Part shown: in pieces, positions 8,008-19,265 of the stretch
How positions within the stretch are numbered: position 1 is the first letter of the stretch
Layout: every line of letters starts with the position of its first letter
Source of the DNA: Stenotrophomonas sp. MMGLT7
GTDB taxonomy: Bacteria; Pseudomonadota; Gammaproteobacteria; Xanthomonadales; Xanthomonadaceae
Assembly: GCF_021168555.1 (NCBI RefSeq)
Contig: NZ_JAJOZS010000006.1
Span: 1-64,000, forward strand
Length of the DNA stretch: 64,000 nt
Direction of reading: 5' to 3'
Position numbers and translations under genes: made by a program
Notes under the pieces: generated by a model
The model's database searches: none
Told to the model about the DNA's origin: nothing
The model's input: the letters and a program-made list of their open reading frames with translations, nothing else

Positions 8008-8954
8008 TGGCTGCGCTTCTGCAGCAGGCTGCTGTGGCGGGCGATGAACATCGCCGCCGGGTCGATGCCCTTGGTGCGCAGGATGTGCAGGCGAGTGGCG
8101 GCCTCGGTGAGCACGGACAGGTTGCGGCCGGGCATCACCGGCAGGGTGATCAGCGGCACGTCCAGGTCGAGCACGTGGCGGGTGCCGGAGTCGCCGGTGA
8201 GGCGTTCGTAGCCGTGCGGGGTGGGTTCGGTCATCGGCTTGGTCAGGTGCACGATCAGGCGCAGGTACTTGTTCTTCTTTACCGCGGTGTCGCCGAACAT
8301 CTCGCGCACGTTGAGCACGCCCAGCCCACGGACCTCCAGCAGGTCCTGCAGCAGTTCCGGGCAGGTGCCGTCGAGCACGTCCGGGGCGATCTGGGTGAAT
8401 TCTGGCGCGTCGTCGGCGACAAGACGATGACCGCGGGTGAGCAGTTCCAGCGCAAGTTCGCTCTTGCCCGAGCCGGCCTCGCCGGTGATCAGCACGCCGA
8501 TGGAGTAGATCTCCATGAACACCCCGTGCAGGATGACGCGCGGGGCCAGGGTGCGGGCGAGATGGTAGGACAGGTGGTTGAGCAGCTCGTGGCCGCGCCT
8601 GGGCGAGATCCACAGCGGCGTGTCGGACTCGTCGGCCGCCGCGCGCAGGTCCTCCGGGCAGGGCTGGTTCTTGGTGATCACCAGCGCCAGCGGGTGGAAC
8701 TGCATGATCTTCTCGATCGTCTCCCAGCGCTGGCGGGCATCGAGCGAATCCAGCCAGGCCAGTTCCTCGGTGCCCAGGATCTGCACCTTGTTGGGATAGA
8801 TGGCGTTGAGGTAGCCGGCCAGCGACGGCCGCCGCGATACCGCGTTGCCGGCCTCCAGTTCGCGGTTCTCGCCCTTCTGCCCGGCGACCCAGCGCAGGGC
8901 GAGCTTCTCGTGCTGCTGGTCGAACAGTTCCTTGGCGGTGATGCTGGTATTCAT
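8004..8954 (-). CDS. hprK: HPr kinase/phosphorylase
   Basis: A 316-residue bifunctional enzyme that phosphorylates HPr on Ser46 and also removes that phosphate. The Walker A motif GEAGSGKS is at residues 158-165, preceded by the family LHGVFMEI segment with His143; the HprK signature [15 protein letters not shown] follows. Its target serine is conserved in the HPr encoded downstream. It overlaps ptsN by 4 bases and rapZ by 4. In proteobacteria HprK usually accompanies PTS systems without sugar permeases, as here. Confidence 0.96.
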   Translation of the reverse strand: MNTSITAKELFDQQHEKLALRWVAGQKGENRELEAGNAVSRRPSLAGYLNAIYPNKVQILGTEELAWLDSLDARQRWETIEKIMQFHPLALVITKNQPCPEDLRAAADESDTPLWISPRRGHELLNHLSYHLARTLAPRVILHGVFMEIYSIGVLITGEAGSGKSELALELLTRGHRLVADDAPEFTQIAPDVLDGTCPELLQDLLEVRGLGVLNVREMFGDTAVKKNKYLRLIVHLTKPMTEPTPHGYERLTGDSGTRHVLDLDVPLITLPVMPGRNLSVLTEAATRLHILRTKGIDPAAMFIARHSSLLQKRSQ

Positions 8955-9400
8955 GCGGCGCTGGACACCGGCTCGGACAGCAGCAGCTCATGCAGCGCCT
9001 GGGCATCGGGCGCCTGGCGCAGCGCCTCGCGGAAGCCGGGCAGGGAAAACCGTTCCGCCAGCTCGGACAGCAGCATCAGGTGCTGGTGGGTGTAGTGGGC
9101 GGGAACGGCGATGGCGAACACCAGGTCGACCGCCTCGTGGCCGAACGTCACCGGCTGGCGCAGCCGCAGCAGCGCGCCGTGGGGCTCGGAAAGCCCGTGG
9201 CAGCGCCCGTGCGGAATGGCGATGCCGTGGCCGATGGCGGTCGAGCCCAGCGCCTCGCGTTCGCACAGGCTGGCGTACAGCTCGTCGGCTCCGACCTGCG
9301 CGCAGCCCAGAAGGTCGGCGGCCGCACGCAGGGTTGTCTCTTGGTCGGCGGCCGGCAACACCTGGGTGTGCACGGCCGCCATTAGGTCACTCAGTGGCAT
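8951..9400 (-). CDS. ptsN: Nitrogen-type PTS EIIA (EIIA-Ntr)
   Basis: A 149-residue EIIA of the fructose/nitrogen family. The phosphorylated histidine is His64 in [10 protein letters not shown]. In other bacteria the phosphorylation state of PtsN controls potassium transport, stress responses and links to nitrogen metabolism. Its place after rpoN and hpf is conserved across gammaproteobacteria. It is joined to hprK by a 4-base overlap and follows hpf by 21 bases. Confidence 0.94.
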   Translation of the reverse strand: MPLSDLMAAVHTQVLPAADQETTLRAAADLLGCAQVGADELYASLCEREALGSTAIGHGIAIPHGRCHGLSEPHGALLRLRQPVTFGHEAVDLVFAIAVPAHYTHQHLMLLSELAERFSLPGFREALRQAPDAQALHELLLSEPVSSAA

Positions 9401-9421
9401 GTGGGCAATGGACGCGCTGGA

Positions 9422-9748
9422 TCAGGCGCCATTGTCGCGTACCTCGCGTACCTCGCGCGCGTCGAAGCTGGTTTTCTTGCTCTTGTGCTTGAGTACCAGC
9501 CGGTCGAGCTTGTCGGCGAGCAGGTCGATGGCGGCGTACATGCTGGGCGCCTTGGCATTGGCGTGCAGGGTGCGGCCCGGGAGGTTGACCGTGGCGACCA
9601 CGTGGTGGTCGGGCTTGCGCAGCGCGAGCTGGGTGCGGACCTCGCAATGCTGGTCGAAGTGGCGTCCTACGCGTTGCAGCTTCGTCTCCACGTAGTCCCG
9701 CAGGGCGGGCGTGACCTCGAGTTGCTGGCCATACGTCTCAATGCGCAT
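9422..9748 (-). CDS. hpf: Ribosome hibernation promoting factor
   Basis: A 108-residue HPF/YfiA-family protein that binds the 30S decoding centre and stabilises inactive 70S or 100S ribosomes in stationary phase. The beta-alpha-beta-beta-beta-alpha pattern is visible: MRIETYGQQLEVTPALRDYV, then LHANAKAPSMYAAIDLLADKL. It is the short form with no C-terminal dimerisation domain. The start at 9748 is set by a strong ribosome-binding site (AAAGGAGGT, 6 bases upstream). It lies between rpoN and ptsN as in E. coli. Confidence 0.94.
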   Translation of the reverse strand: MRIETYGQQLEVTPALRDYVETKLQRVGRHFDQHCEVRTQLALRKPDHHVVATVNLPGRTLHANAKAPSMYAAIDLLADKLDRLVLKHKSKKTSFDAREVREVRDNGA

Positions 9749-9834
9749 CGGGTACCTCCTTTGGTCGGGTTGTCTATGAACACCGCCAGCTCCCGCGCGC
9801 CCTTCTGCCGAGGGCCGGTCCAATCAGTCCGATG

Positions 9835-11262
9835 TCAGGCGATACGGACTCTTTCGTGGGAGGCGGAAATGTTCATGGCTTCACGATACTTCGCAACGGT
9901 GCGCCGCGCCACTGGTACGCCGGATGTTTTCAGCATCTCGGCCAGCTTGGCGTCAGATAGCGGCTTGCGCGGGTTCTCAGAGTCGATGAGATTCCTGATC
10001 ATCGACTGGATGGCGGTGCTGGAGGCCTCGCCGCCGCCGTCGGTATCGATGCCGGAGGCGAAGAACGCGCGCAGCGGCATGGTGCCGCGCGGGGTGCGCA
10101 CGTACTTGCGCGATATCGCGCGGGAAACGGTGGATTCGTGCAGGCCGAGTTCGCCGGCGATCTCGCGCAGGGTGAGCGGCCGCAGCGCCTGCTCGCCGAA
10201 TTCGAGGAAACCGGCCTGCTGGCGGATCAGACACTGCACCACGCGCAGCAGGGTCTCGCCGCGCGCCTCCAGCCCCTTGAGCAGCCAGCGCGCTTCCTGC
10301 AGCTGGCCGCGCAGGTAGCTGGCATCGGCCTCGCCGCAGGTGCGGATCAGCTGCTCGTAGCCGGTGTGGATGGTGATGCGCGAGCGCGAATGCGCCGACA
10401 GCGCCGCGCGCCATGTCCCGCGCTGGCGCCAGATCACGCAATCGGGCACCACGTAGTCGCTGCCGGAAACCTCGCCGACCTGCTTGCCGGGACGCGGATC
10501 GAGGCTGCGCAGCAGCTGTACCGCCTGCTCCACCCGGTCCGCCGGCTGCTTCAGCTCGCGGGCGATGCCGGCGATGCCGCTGCGGGGCAGGCGCTCGATC
10601 GGGCCGTCGGCGATCTGCAGGGCCAGCGCCCGCCCCGGCGTGTCCTCGGCCAGCAGCTGCAGCTGCAGTTGCAGGCATTCGCCCAGCGAGCCGGCGCCCA
10701 CGCCGACCGGGTCCATCCGCTGGATCTGGTGCAGCACCGCACGGATCTCGTCCTCGCCGGCCTCGATCTCCGGGCGCAGCGCGGCGGCGATGGCCGCCAG
10801 CGGCTCGCGCAGGTAGCCGTCCTCGTCGAGCGCGTCGATCAGGGTCGCGCCGATGGAGCGGTCGCGTTCGGACAGGTGCGACAGGTGCAGCTGCCACAGC
10901 AGGTGGCTGGCGAGGGTCTCCGGCTCGGCCACCCGTTCGGCGGCGCTGCCCAGCTCGTTGTCGTCGTCGAACGAACCGCCGCGCGAGGGCGACCAGGATT
11001 CGTCGGGCAGCCACTCGTCGGCGCTGCCTTCGTCGGCGTGGGGAGGTTCCTCGGCGGGGCCGCTGCCGCTGTCCGGCTCCGCGGCCGGTGCTTCCGCCCG
11101 TTGCGCTTCCTCGCTCCATTCCAGCAGCGGGTTGGTCTCCACCGCCTCGGCGATTTCCGCCTCCAGTTCGATGCTCGACATCTGCAACAGCTTGAGCGCC
11201 TGACGCAGTTGCGGCGTCATCACCAGCTGCTGGCCCAACGATGTCTGAAGCCTGGCTTTCAT
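9835..11262 (-). CDS. rpoN: RNA polymerase sigma-54 factor
   Basis: A 475-residue alternative sigma factor requiring AAA+ activators. Region I (residues 1-50) is the usual Gln/Leu-rich activator-interacting segment, region II is acidic (about 55-105), the core-binding domain follows, and the RpoN box ARRTVAKYRE near the C-terminus contacts the -24 promoter element. In this family it often controls flagella, type IV pili and nitrogen genes. It is 40 bases downstream of lptB and 86 bases upstream of hpf. Confidence 0.96.
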   Translation of the reverse strand: MKARLQTSLGQQLVMTPQLRQALKLLQMSSIELEAEIAEAVETNPLLEWSEEAQRAEAPAAEPDSGSGPAEEPPHADEGSADEWLPDESWSPSRGGSFDDDNELGSAAERVAEPETLASHLLWQLHLSHLSERDRSIGATLIDALDEDGYLREPLAAIAAALRPEIEAGEDEIRAVLHQIQRMDPVGVGAGSLGECLQLQLQLLAEDTPGRALALQIADGPIERLPRSGIAGIARELKQPADRVEQAVQLLRSLDPRPGKQVGEVSGSDYVVPDCVIWRQRGTWRAALSAHSRSRITIHTGYEQLIRTCGEADASYLRGQLQEARWLLKGLEARGETLLRVVQCLIRQQAGFLEFGEQALRPLTLREIAGELGLHESTVSRAISRKYVRTPRGTMPLRAFFASGIDTDGGGEASSTAIQSMIRNLIDSENPRKPLSDAKLAEMLKTSGVPVARRTVAKYREAMNISASHERVRIA

Positions 11263-11302
11263 GCTCTCGTCGAACGTGGGCGGCGTGCGCGGGCGGCCGC
11301 CT

Positions 11303-12021
<719 letters not shown>

Positions 12022-12022
<1 letters not shown>

Positions 12023-12720
12023 CAGTTGCCTCCCTGCTTCGGCTGTGCGGCGGCCGGCTTGGCCGCCGGGGCCGTGCTCTTGGGCTGGATCACGGTGCGC
12101 ACGCGGGTGCCGTCGCCGCCGCTCTGCATGTCGCCGGTGCGGGTGTTGTAGACCATGCGCTGGCCGGCGTTGGTGCCGCGCTGGGACTGCACCTTGTAGT
12201 TGCCGGTGAGCACGATGGTGTCGGTGCCGACCTTGTAGTCCATGTTGTCGGCCTGCGCATGCATCGGCGAGCCGTCGTCCATCTCCTGCTTGAGCGTGGC
12301 CTGCTTGCCGGTAAGCACGACGCGGTCGATCTCGCCGTTCTTCTGGAACACGTCGGCGGTATCGGCCTGGATCTCCAGCGTGCCCTGGACGATGACCACG
12401 TCGCCGGCGAAGTGGCACTTGCCGTCGTCGCCGACCATGCTGCATTCGTTGCGGGCCGCGTCGATGGTCATCGGCTGGCTCCGGTCCGACGACTTGGCCA
12501 GCGCCGCCGTCGGCAGCAGCAGGGCGGAAAGCACCGCCAGCGTGGCGACAAGATTGCCGCGGCCCGGCCCCGCACTCGCCCTCGACTCGCATCGCGGCGT
12601 TGCGGACCTTGCCAGGACGGCCAGTCCCGGCCGCGGTCCGCGCGGTGCGCTGCAGGCCGGTGGCGGTGTGCACGACCGGCATTGGGACGTTGTCGCGGCA
12701 CTAGCGGGCGTTGGGTTCAT
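12022..12720 (-). CDS. lptA: LPS transport periplasmic protein LptA
   Basis: A periplasmic bridge protein of the OstA family that forms part of the filament carrying LPS to the outer membrane. The OstA-like core begins around [11 protein letters not shown] and runs through KQATLKQE and the C-terminal [22 protein letters not shown] signal peptide ([19 protein letters not shown]) is present, but with the first available ATG (12720, overlapping the end of lptC by 20 bases) it starts only near residue 57. The real start may be a non-ATG codon closer to the signal peptide. Length from 12720 is 232 residues. Confidence 0.88.
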
Positions 12721-13267
12721 AACGGGTCTTGACCTGGGATAGGAGTTTGTACTGCTCGGTCTTGAGGTTTGCCTCGAAGCCGACACCGGTCTGCATGATA
12801 CCGGGCCGGGTCATGGTGACCTTGTCGTCGGTGCGCGCCAGGTGGGTCTGCGGGAACACGTCCAGCCGGCCGGTGCGGAAGGTGGTGGGCGGCGTGGCGC
12901 TGCCCTGCGGGCTGTCCCCGGCGACGTCGCCGCGCAGCCGCAGCTCGTCGCCCTTGGCGCTGATCCAGCCGGTCTGTGCGCGCATATGCCAGTACTGGCC
13001 GCCGGCATCGGGCAGCAGGAACAGCGGGGTGGTGATGTCCATGGTCTGGTCGCCGCGGTTGCGGTGCATCTCCGGCGCGCGCAGGGTCATCGATTCCTTG
13101 CCGGTCTGCTGGTCCAGCGCGGTCAGTTCGAAGTTGCGCAGCACGTAGTCCGAGCGCGCGTCGTCGGCTGCCGCGGCCACCGGTACTTCGCGCTGGCGCC
13201 AGGCCGACCAGCCGCTGATGATCGCCACCAGCAGCAGGGCGATGCCGAGCGTGCCGCGCCAGCTCAC
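12701..13267 (-). CDS. lptC: LPS export protein LptC
   Basis: A 188-residue bitopic protein that receives LPS from the LptBFG extractor and passes it to LptA. One N-terminal membrane helix (LGIALLLVAIISGWSAW) is followed by a periplasmic beta-jellyroll with YVLRNFELTALDQQTG and LTAPEMHR-like strands. The GTG start at 13267 overlaps the kdsC stop by 4 bases (GTGA). It sits in the conserved kdsD-kdsC-lptC-lptA-lptB order. Confidence 0.92.
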   Translation of the reverse strand: MSWRGTLGIALLLVAIISGWSAWRQREVPVAAAADDARSDYVLRNFELTALDQQTGKESMTLRAPEMHRNRGDQTMDITTPLFLLPDAGGQYWHMRAQTGWISAKGDELRLRGDVAGDSPQGSATPPTTFRTGRLDVFPQTHLARTDDKVTMTRPGIMQTGVGFEANLKTEQYKLLSQVKTRYEPNAR

Positions 13268-13809
13268 GCGTACCGCTCCAGCACGCCGGCCACCTTTTCC
13301 TGCGCCGCCAGCAGCACGTCGGCCAGCTCGCGCGCGGCGCCGCGGCCGCCGCCGGCGCCGGTCCGCCAGTGCACGCGCTCGGCGATCCACGGATGGGCGT
13401 CGGCCGGCGCCACGGCGAAGCCGACGCAGCCCAGCGCGGGCAGGTCGGGCAGGTCGTCGCCCATGAAGGCCACCTGGTCCAGGCCGATGCCGAGTTCGTC
13501 GCACAGGGCCTGGACGCCCTGGCGCTTGTCGTCCACGCCGATCTGCACCCTCAGCCCCAGCTCCTGGCCGCGCTTCTCCGCCGCCAGGCTGCGGCGCTTG
13601 GTGATCAGCGCCACCTCGATCCCGGACTGCTGCAGCAGCACCAGCCCCAGCCCGTCGCGCACGTTGAACGACTTGCTCTCGTTGCCGTCGCGGTCGTAGT
13701 GCAGGCGGCCTTCGGTGAGCGTGCCGTCCACGTCGAAGCAGGCCAGGCGGATGCGCCGGGCGCGGGCGAGCAGTTCGGCGGGAAAGGTGTCCAGCGGGGA
13801 ATAGGGCAT
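13264..13809 (-). CDS. kdsC: 3-deoxy-D-manno-octulosonate 8-phosphate phosphatase
   Basis: A 181-residue HAD phosphatase that produces Kdo from Kdo 8-phosphate for LPS core. HAD motif I is FDVDGTLTEG with Asp26 and Asp28; motif IV is FMGDDLPDLP. Motif II reads LITKRRS, with Lys where most KdsC proteins have Gly (ITGR), and the usual YQG segment before the conserved DK is here VQIGVDDK. The gene is 50 bases after kdsD and overlaps lptC. Function is well supported by context; the motif II change is unusual. Confidence 0.92.
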   Translation of the reverse strand: MPYSPLDTFPAELLARARRIRLACFDVDGTLTEGRLHYDRDGNESKSFNVRDGLGLVLLQQSGIEVALITKRRSLAAEKRGQELGLRVQIGVDDKRQGVQALCDELGIGLDQVAFMGDDLPDLPALGCVGFAVAPADAHPWIAERVHWRTGAGGGRGAARELADVLLAAQEKVAGVLERYA

Positions 13810-13859
13810 CGTCGGGCGCTTGATGAAGGTCTCGGCGGCAGCGGCAGGGCAGAGGGCCC

Positions 13860-14861
13860 TTAAACCACCTTGGCCTGCAACAGGTCGTGAATGTTCAGGG
13901 CGCCGACGGCATGCCCTTCGGCGTCGACGACGATCAGGCCGGTGATCTTCATCGTCTCCATCAGCCGCGCCGCCTCGGCGGCCATCTGCCCGGCGCCGAT
14001 GGTGCGCGGGTTGCGGGTCATGATCTCGGCGATGCGGGTGTGGCGCACGTCGATGTCGCTGTCCAGGGCGCGGCGCAGGTCGCCGTCGGTGAACACGCCC
14101 TGCAGCGTGCCGCCGGCGTCGACCACCGCGGTCATGCCCAGCCGCTTGCGGCTCATCTCCATCAGCGCGTCGCTCAGGCTGGCATCCTCGCGCACGCTGG
14201 GCAGTTCGTCGCCGCTGTGCATGACGTCGGTGATGTGCAGCAGCAGGCGGCGGCCGAGGCTGCCGGCCGGGTGCGAACGGGCGAAGTCGTCGGCGGTGAA
14301 GCCGCGCGCGTCCAGCAGTGCCACCGCCAGCGCGTCGCCCATCGCCAGCGAGGCGGTGGTGCTGGAGGTCGGCGCCAGCGCCAGCGGGCAGGCCTCGGCG
14401 GGGACGCTGACGTCCAGGTGCACGTCGGCCTCGCGCGCCAGCGTCGAGCGCGGATGCCCGGTCATGGCGATCACCTTGTTGCCCTGGCGCTTGAGTGCCG
14501 GCAGCAGCATCAGCACTTCCTCCGACTCGCCCGAGTAGGACAGCGCCAGCACCACGTCGTCGGCGGTGATCATGCCCAGGTCGCCGTGGCCGGCCTCGCC
14601 GGGGTGGACGAAGAATGCCGGGGTGCCGGTCGAGGCCAGCGTGGCGGCGATCTTGCGCGCGACATGGCCGGACTTGCCCATGCCGGTGGCGACCACGCGC
14701 CCGCGCGATCGCAGGATCACGCGGCAGGCGGTGGCGAACGCGTCGCCGATGCGTTCGCCCACGGCGGCCAGCGCGTCGCGCTCGATCTCGAGCACGTGGT
14801 GGGCGCTGGCGACCAGGCTGGCGTCGCTGATGTCGCCGGGGGAAGAGATGGGCAGGGCCAT
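13860..14861 (-). CDS. kdsD: Arabinose 5-phosphate isomerase
   Basis: A 333-residue enzyme that converts ribulose 5-phosphate to arabinose 5-phosphate, the first committed step to Kdo. It has an N-terminal SIS sugar-isomerase domain (ATGMGKSGHVARKIAATLAS, then the catalytic histidine region GEAGHGDLGM) and two C-terminal CBS domains (about 205-333). It begins the kds-lpt-rpoN-pts block on the minus strand, only about 50 bases from divergent ibaG. Confidence 0.95.
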   Translation of the reverse strand: MALPISSPGDISDASLVASAHHVLEIERDALAAVGERIGDAFATACRVILRSRGRVVATGMGKSGHVARKIAATLASTGTPAFFVHPGEAGHGDLGMITADDVVLALSYSGESEEVLMLLPALKRQGNKVIAMTGHPRSTLAREADVHLDVSVPAEACPLALAPTSSTTASLAMGDALAVALLDARGFTADDFARSHPAGSLGRRLLLHITDVMHSGDELPSVREDASLSDALMEMSRKRLGMTAVVDAGGTLQGVFTDGDLRRALDSDIDVRHTRIAEIMTRNPRTIGAGQMAAEAARLMETMKITGLIVVDAEGHAVGALNIHDLLQAKVV

Positions 14862-14879
14862 GCGGATGGCGCTCGGATA

Positions 14880-14885
14880 TAGAAT
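14880..14885 (+). promoter_or_regulatory. Possible -10 element of ibaG
   Basis: TAGAAT in the short divergent gap between kdsD and ibaG. It overlaps the first in-frame ATG (14884) of the ibaG frame, which argues against that codon being the start. No clear -35. Confidence 0.4.
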
Positions 14886-14913
14886 GACCGCCTATTTTAT
14901 GAGGAAACGCCCG

Positions 14914-16780
<1,867 letters not shown>

Positions 16781-16822
16781 GCAGTTCCGCGTCGCCTCGC
16801 AGAGGGAGCCGGTTCAGGTCCT

Positions 16823-16896
16823 CCTGTAGGAGCGACTTCAGTCGCGATGGGGACTTCCCGGTAATGCCCCATCGCGACTGAAGTCGCTCCTACAGG
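16823..16896. repeat. GTAG-type REP pair
   Basis: Two perfect inverted arms (CCTGTAGGAGCG ... CGCTCCTACAGG) around a loop that differs from other copies (GGACTTCCCGGTAATGCC). It lies between the convergent EF-hand gene and the M13 peptidase. Confidence 0.88.
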
Positions 16897-16930
16897 TGCT
16901 GCTGTTACGGAGATCTGCGAAGAACTCGGC

Positions 16931-16957
16931 AAAAGGCCCGGACGAACCGGGCCTTTT
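16931..16957. terminator. Bidirectional intrinsic terminator
   Basis: AAAAGGCCCGG-ACGAA-CCGGGCCTTTT, an 11-base-pair hairpin with T-tracts on both strands. It lies between convergent genes and 26 bases beyond the M13 peptidase stop. Confidence 0.85.
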
Positions 16958-16982
16958 GCATTGGGTCAGCAGGGCGCCGGGA

Positions 16983-19085
16983 TTACCAGATCACCACCTG
17001 CTGGTCGCCGCCGCGCACCATCGGATCGCCGGCCTTGCACTCGAAGGCGGCGGCGAACGTCGGCATGTTCGACGGTGCACCCATGGCGCGGAACTGCGCC
17101 GGGGCATGCGGATCGGTGGTCAGGCGCACCTTGGCGTTCTCCGGGGTGTACTTGGTGCGCCACACCGTGGCCCAGTTGATGAAGAAGTTCTGGTCGCGGG
17201 TCAGCCCGCCGACCTTCGGGTCGGGCTGGCCTTCGGTGGCCTTCTTCATCGCGTCGTAGGCGGTGGCGATGCCGCCCAGGTCGGCGATGTTCTCGCCCAG
17301 GGTCAGGTTGCCGTTGACCTTCTGGCCGTCGACCTCGTAGCCGTTGAACTGGTTGACCAGCTTGCCGGTCAGCGCCTTGAAGCCCTTGGCGTCGGCCGCG
17401 GTCCACCAGTCCTCGAAGTTGCCGGTGGGCCCGAAGCGCGCCCCCTGGTCGTCGTAGCCGTGGGTCATCTCGTGGCCGATCACCGCGCCGATGCCACCGT
17501 AGTTGAAGGCGTCATCTGCCTTGAGGTCGAAGAACGGCGGCTGCAGGATGGCGGCCGGGAACACGATCTCGTTCTGCAGCGGGTTGTAGTAGGCGTTGAC
17601 CGTCTGCGGGGTCATGCCCCACTCGGTCTTGTCCACCGGCTTGCCGATCTTGGACAGGTTCCACTTGTAGTTGAATTCCTTGGCCGCCTCGACGTTGGCC
17701 AGGTAGCTGTCGCGGTCGGTCTGCAGGCCGGCCCAGTCGCGCCACTTGTCCGGATAGCCGATCTTCGGGGTGAAGGTCTCCCACTTGGCGATGGCCTTGG
17801 CCTTGGTGTCGTCGCTCATCCAGCTAAGCTTCTCGATGCGCGCCCTGAGCGCGGTGCGCAGGTTGCCGACCAGTTCCTCCATCCGGGTCTTGGCGTCGGG
17901 CGAGAAGGCCACCTTCACGTACATCTGGCCCAGCGCTTCGCCGGCATCGTCGTTGATGGTATCGAGCACGCGCTTCCAGCGTGGCTTGATCTCCTTCTGC
18001 CCGTTGAGGGTCTTGCCGTAGAAGTCGTAGCTCTCCTGCACGAAGGCATTGCTCAGGTACGGCGCGGCCTCGTCCACGGTGTGGAAGCGCAGGTAGGCGC
18101 GCCACACCGCCGGATCGGTGTCCGCCAGCGCCTTGCTGACTTCCTCGTGGAAGGCGGGGATGGCCAGCGAGAACTTCTCCGGTGCGGCCACGCCCTGGGA
18201 CTGGAAGAATTCGCTCCAGGGGAAGTTCGGGGTGAGCTTGTCGGCTTCGGCCAGCGTGACCGGGTGGTAGAACAGCGACACGTCGCGCGACATCTCCTCG
18301 CTGGACTTGGACACCTTGGCCAGGCGGGTCTCGAAGGCGACCACGTCCCTGGCCTGGTTCTGCGCATCGTCGGCCGCCACGCCGGACAGCTCCAGCACCT
18401 TGGCCACGTGCGCCTGGTAGGCCGCCAGCTTGTCGGCCTTGTCCTTGTCGAAGTAGTAGCTCCTGTCGGGCAGGCCGAGCCCGCCCTGCGTGGCATAGGC
18501 GATGTTCATCGCCGAGTCCTTGAAATCGGCCTCGGCGCCAAAGCCGAACAGGAAGTTCTCGCCCTTGGCCGCGCTCTGGCGCAGGTAGCCGGCGATGGCC
18601 GGGCCGTCCTTCAGCCCGTCGATGGCGGCCAGCTGCGGCTTGAGCGGGTCGATGCCCTGCGCATCGATCTTGGCCTCGTCCATGCCGGTGGCCCAGAAGT
18701 CGCCGACGATCTTCTCCACGCCGGTGGCCTGCGGATCGGCGGCGGCCTGCTCGGCCAACTGGTGCTGCACCGCCACCGAGCGCTCGTCCAGGATCGAGAA
18801 CGCGCCCCAACTGGTACGGTCGCCCGGAATCTCGTTGGCGGCCAGCCACTTGCCGTTTACATAGCCATTGAAATCGGTGCAGGCGTTCTTGGACGGATCC
18901 AGGTCGTCGGGCGAGAAGGCGTTGTAGGCAGGCAGCTTGCTTTCATCGATCTTCAGCTCCTGCGGAGCGGGCTGGCCAGCCTGCGCGGCCTGTGGCGCGG
19001 GCGTCTCCTCGGGCTTCTTGCAGGCGGACAGGGCTGCCATGACGGCCAGGGAAAGCAGCAGGATTTGGGGTTTGCGGAAGATCAC
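16983..19085 (-). CDS. M13-family metallopeptidase (PepO/neprilysin-like), lipoprotein
   Basis: A 700-residue zinc endopeptidase of the neprilysin family. An N-terminal lipoprotein signal (LAVMAALSAC) anchors it to the envelope. The zinc site is GHEMTH (His538, Glu539, His542) with the third ligand Glu598 in ENIADLGG; this motif usually reads ENIAD(N/L)GG. The protein ends VVIW, close to the C-terminal tryptophan motif of the family. It stands alone with terminators on both sides. A role in degrading periplasmic or host-derived peptides is inferred from family only. Confidence 0.93.
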   Translation of the reverse strand: MIFRKPQILLLSLAVMAALSACKKPEETPAPQAAQAGQPAPQELKIDESKLPAYNAFSPDDLDPSKNACTDFNGYVNGKWLAANEIPGDRTSWGAFSILDERSVAVQHQLAEQAAADPQATGVEKIVGDFWATGMDEAKIDAQGIDPLKPQLAAIDGLKDGPAIAGYLRQSAAKGENFLFGFGAEADFKDSAMNIAYATQGGLGLPDRSYYFDKDKADKLAAYQAHVAKVLELSGVAADDAQNQARDVVAFETRLAKVSKSSEEMSRDVSLFYHPVTLAEADKLTPNFPWSEFFQSQGVAAPEKFSLAIPAFHEEVSKALADTDPAVWRAYLRFHTVDEAAPYLSNAFVQESYDFYGKTLNGQKEIKPRWKRVLDTINDDAGEALGQMYVKVAFSPDAKTRMEELVGNLRTALRARIEKLSWMSDDTKAKAIAKWETFTPKIGYPDKWRDWAGLQTDRDSYLANVEAAKEFNYKWNLSKIGKPVDKTEWGMTPQTVNAYYNPLQNEIVFPAAILQPPFFDLKADDAFNYGGIGAVIGHEMTHGYDDQGARFGPTGNFEDWWTAADAKGFKALTGKLVNQFNGYEVDGQKVNGNLTLGENIADLGGIATAYDAMKKATEGQPDPKVGGLTRDQNFFINWATVWRTKYTPENAKVRLTTDPHAPAQFRAMGAPSNMPTFAAAFECKAGDPMVRGGDQQVVIW

Positions 19086-19212
19086 GTGTCGAACTCCAGG
19101 AGCGGACGATCAGTAGGAGTCCCGTCGCCGGGACCGTGGTCGGCACTCTAAACCTACCGGCGCTTATGGTCATGGGTGTCGAAGGTCATGGCCTCACTTG
19201 CTGTGAAAAAAG

Positions 19213-19240
19213 CGAAAGCCCGGGCAAGCCCGGGCTTTCG
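19213..19240. terminator. Intrinsic terminator of the TonB-receptor gene
   Basis: CGAAAGCCCGGGC-AA-GCCCGGGCTTTCG, a perfect 13-base-pair stem 26 bases after the receptor stop codon on the minus strand, followed there by TTTTTT-like sequence (complement of GAAAAAAG). Confidence 0.8.
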
Positions 19241-19265
19241 TGCAAGCGCTAGTCGATTGGGGTTA

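Noticed and set aside
7126-9006. A long frame fusing rapZ to sequence overlapping hprK
   Set aside because: The upstream part is a frame-shifted shadow of hprK; the real rapZ ATG at 8007 overlaps the hprK stop.
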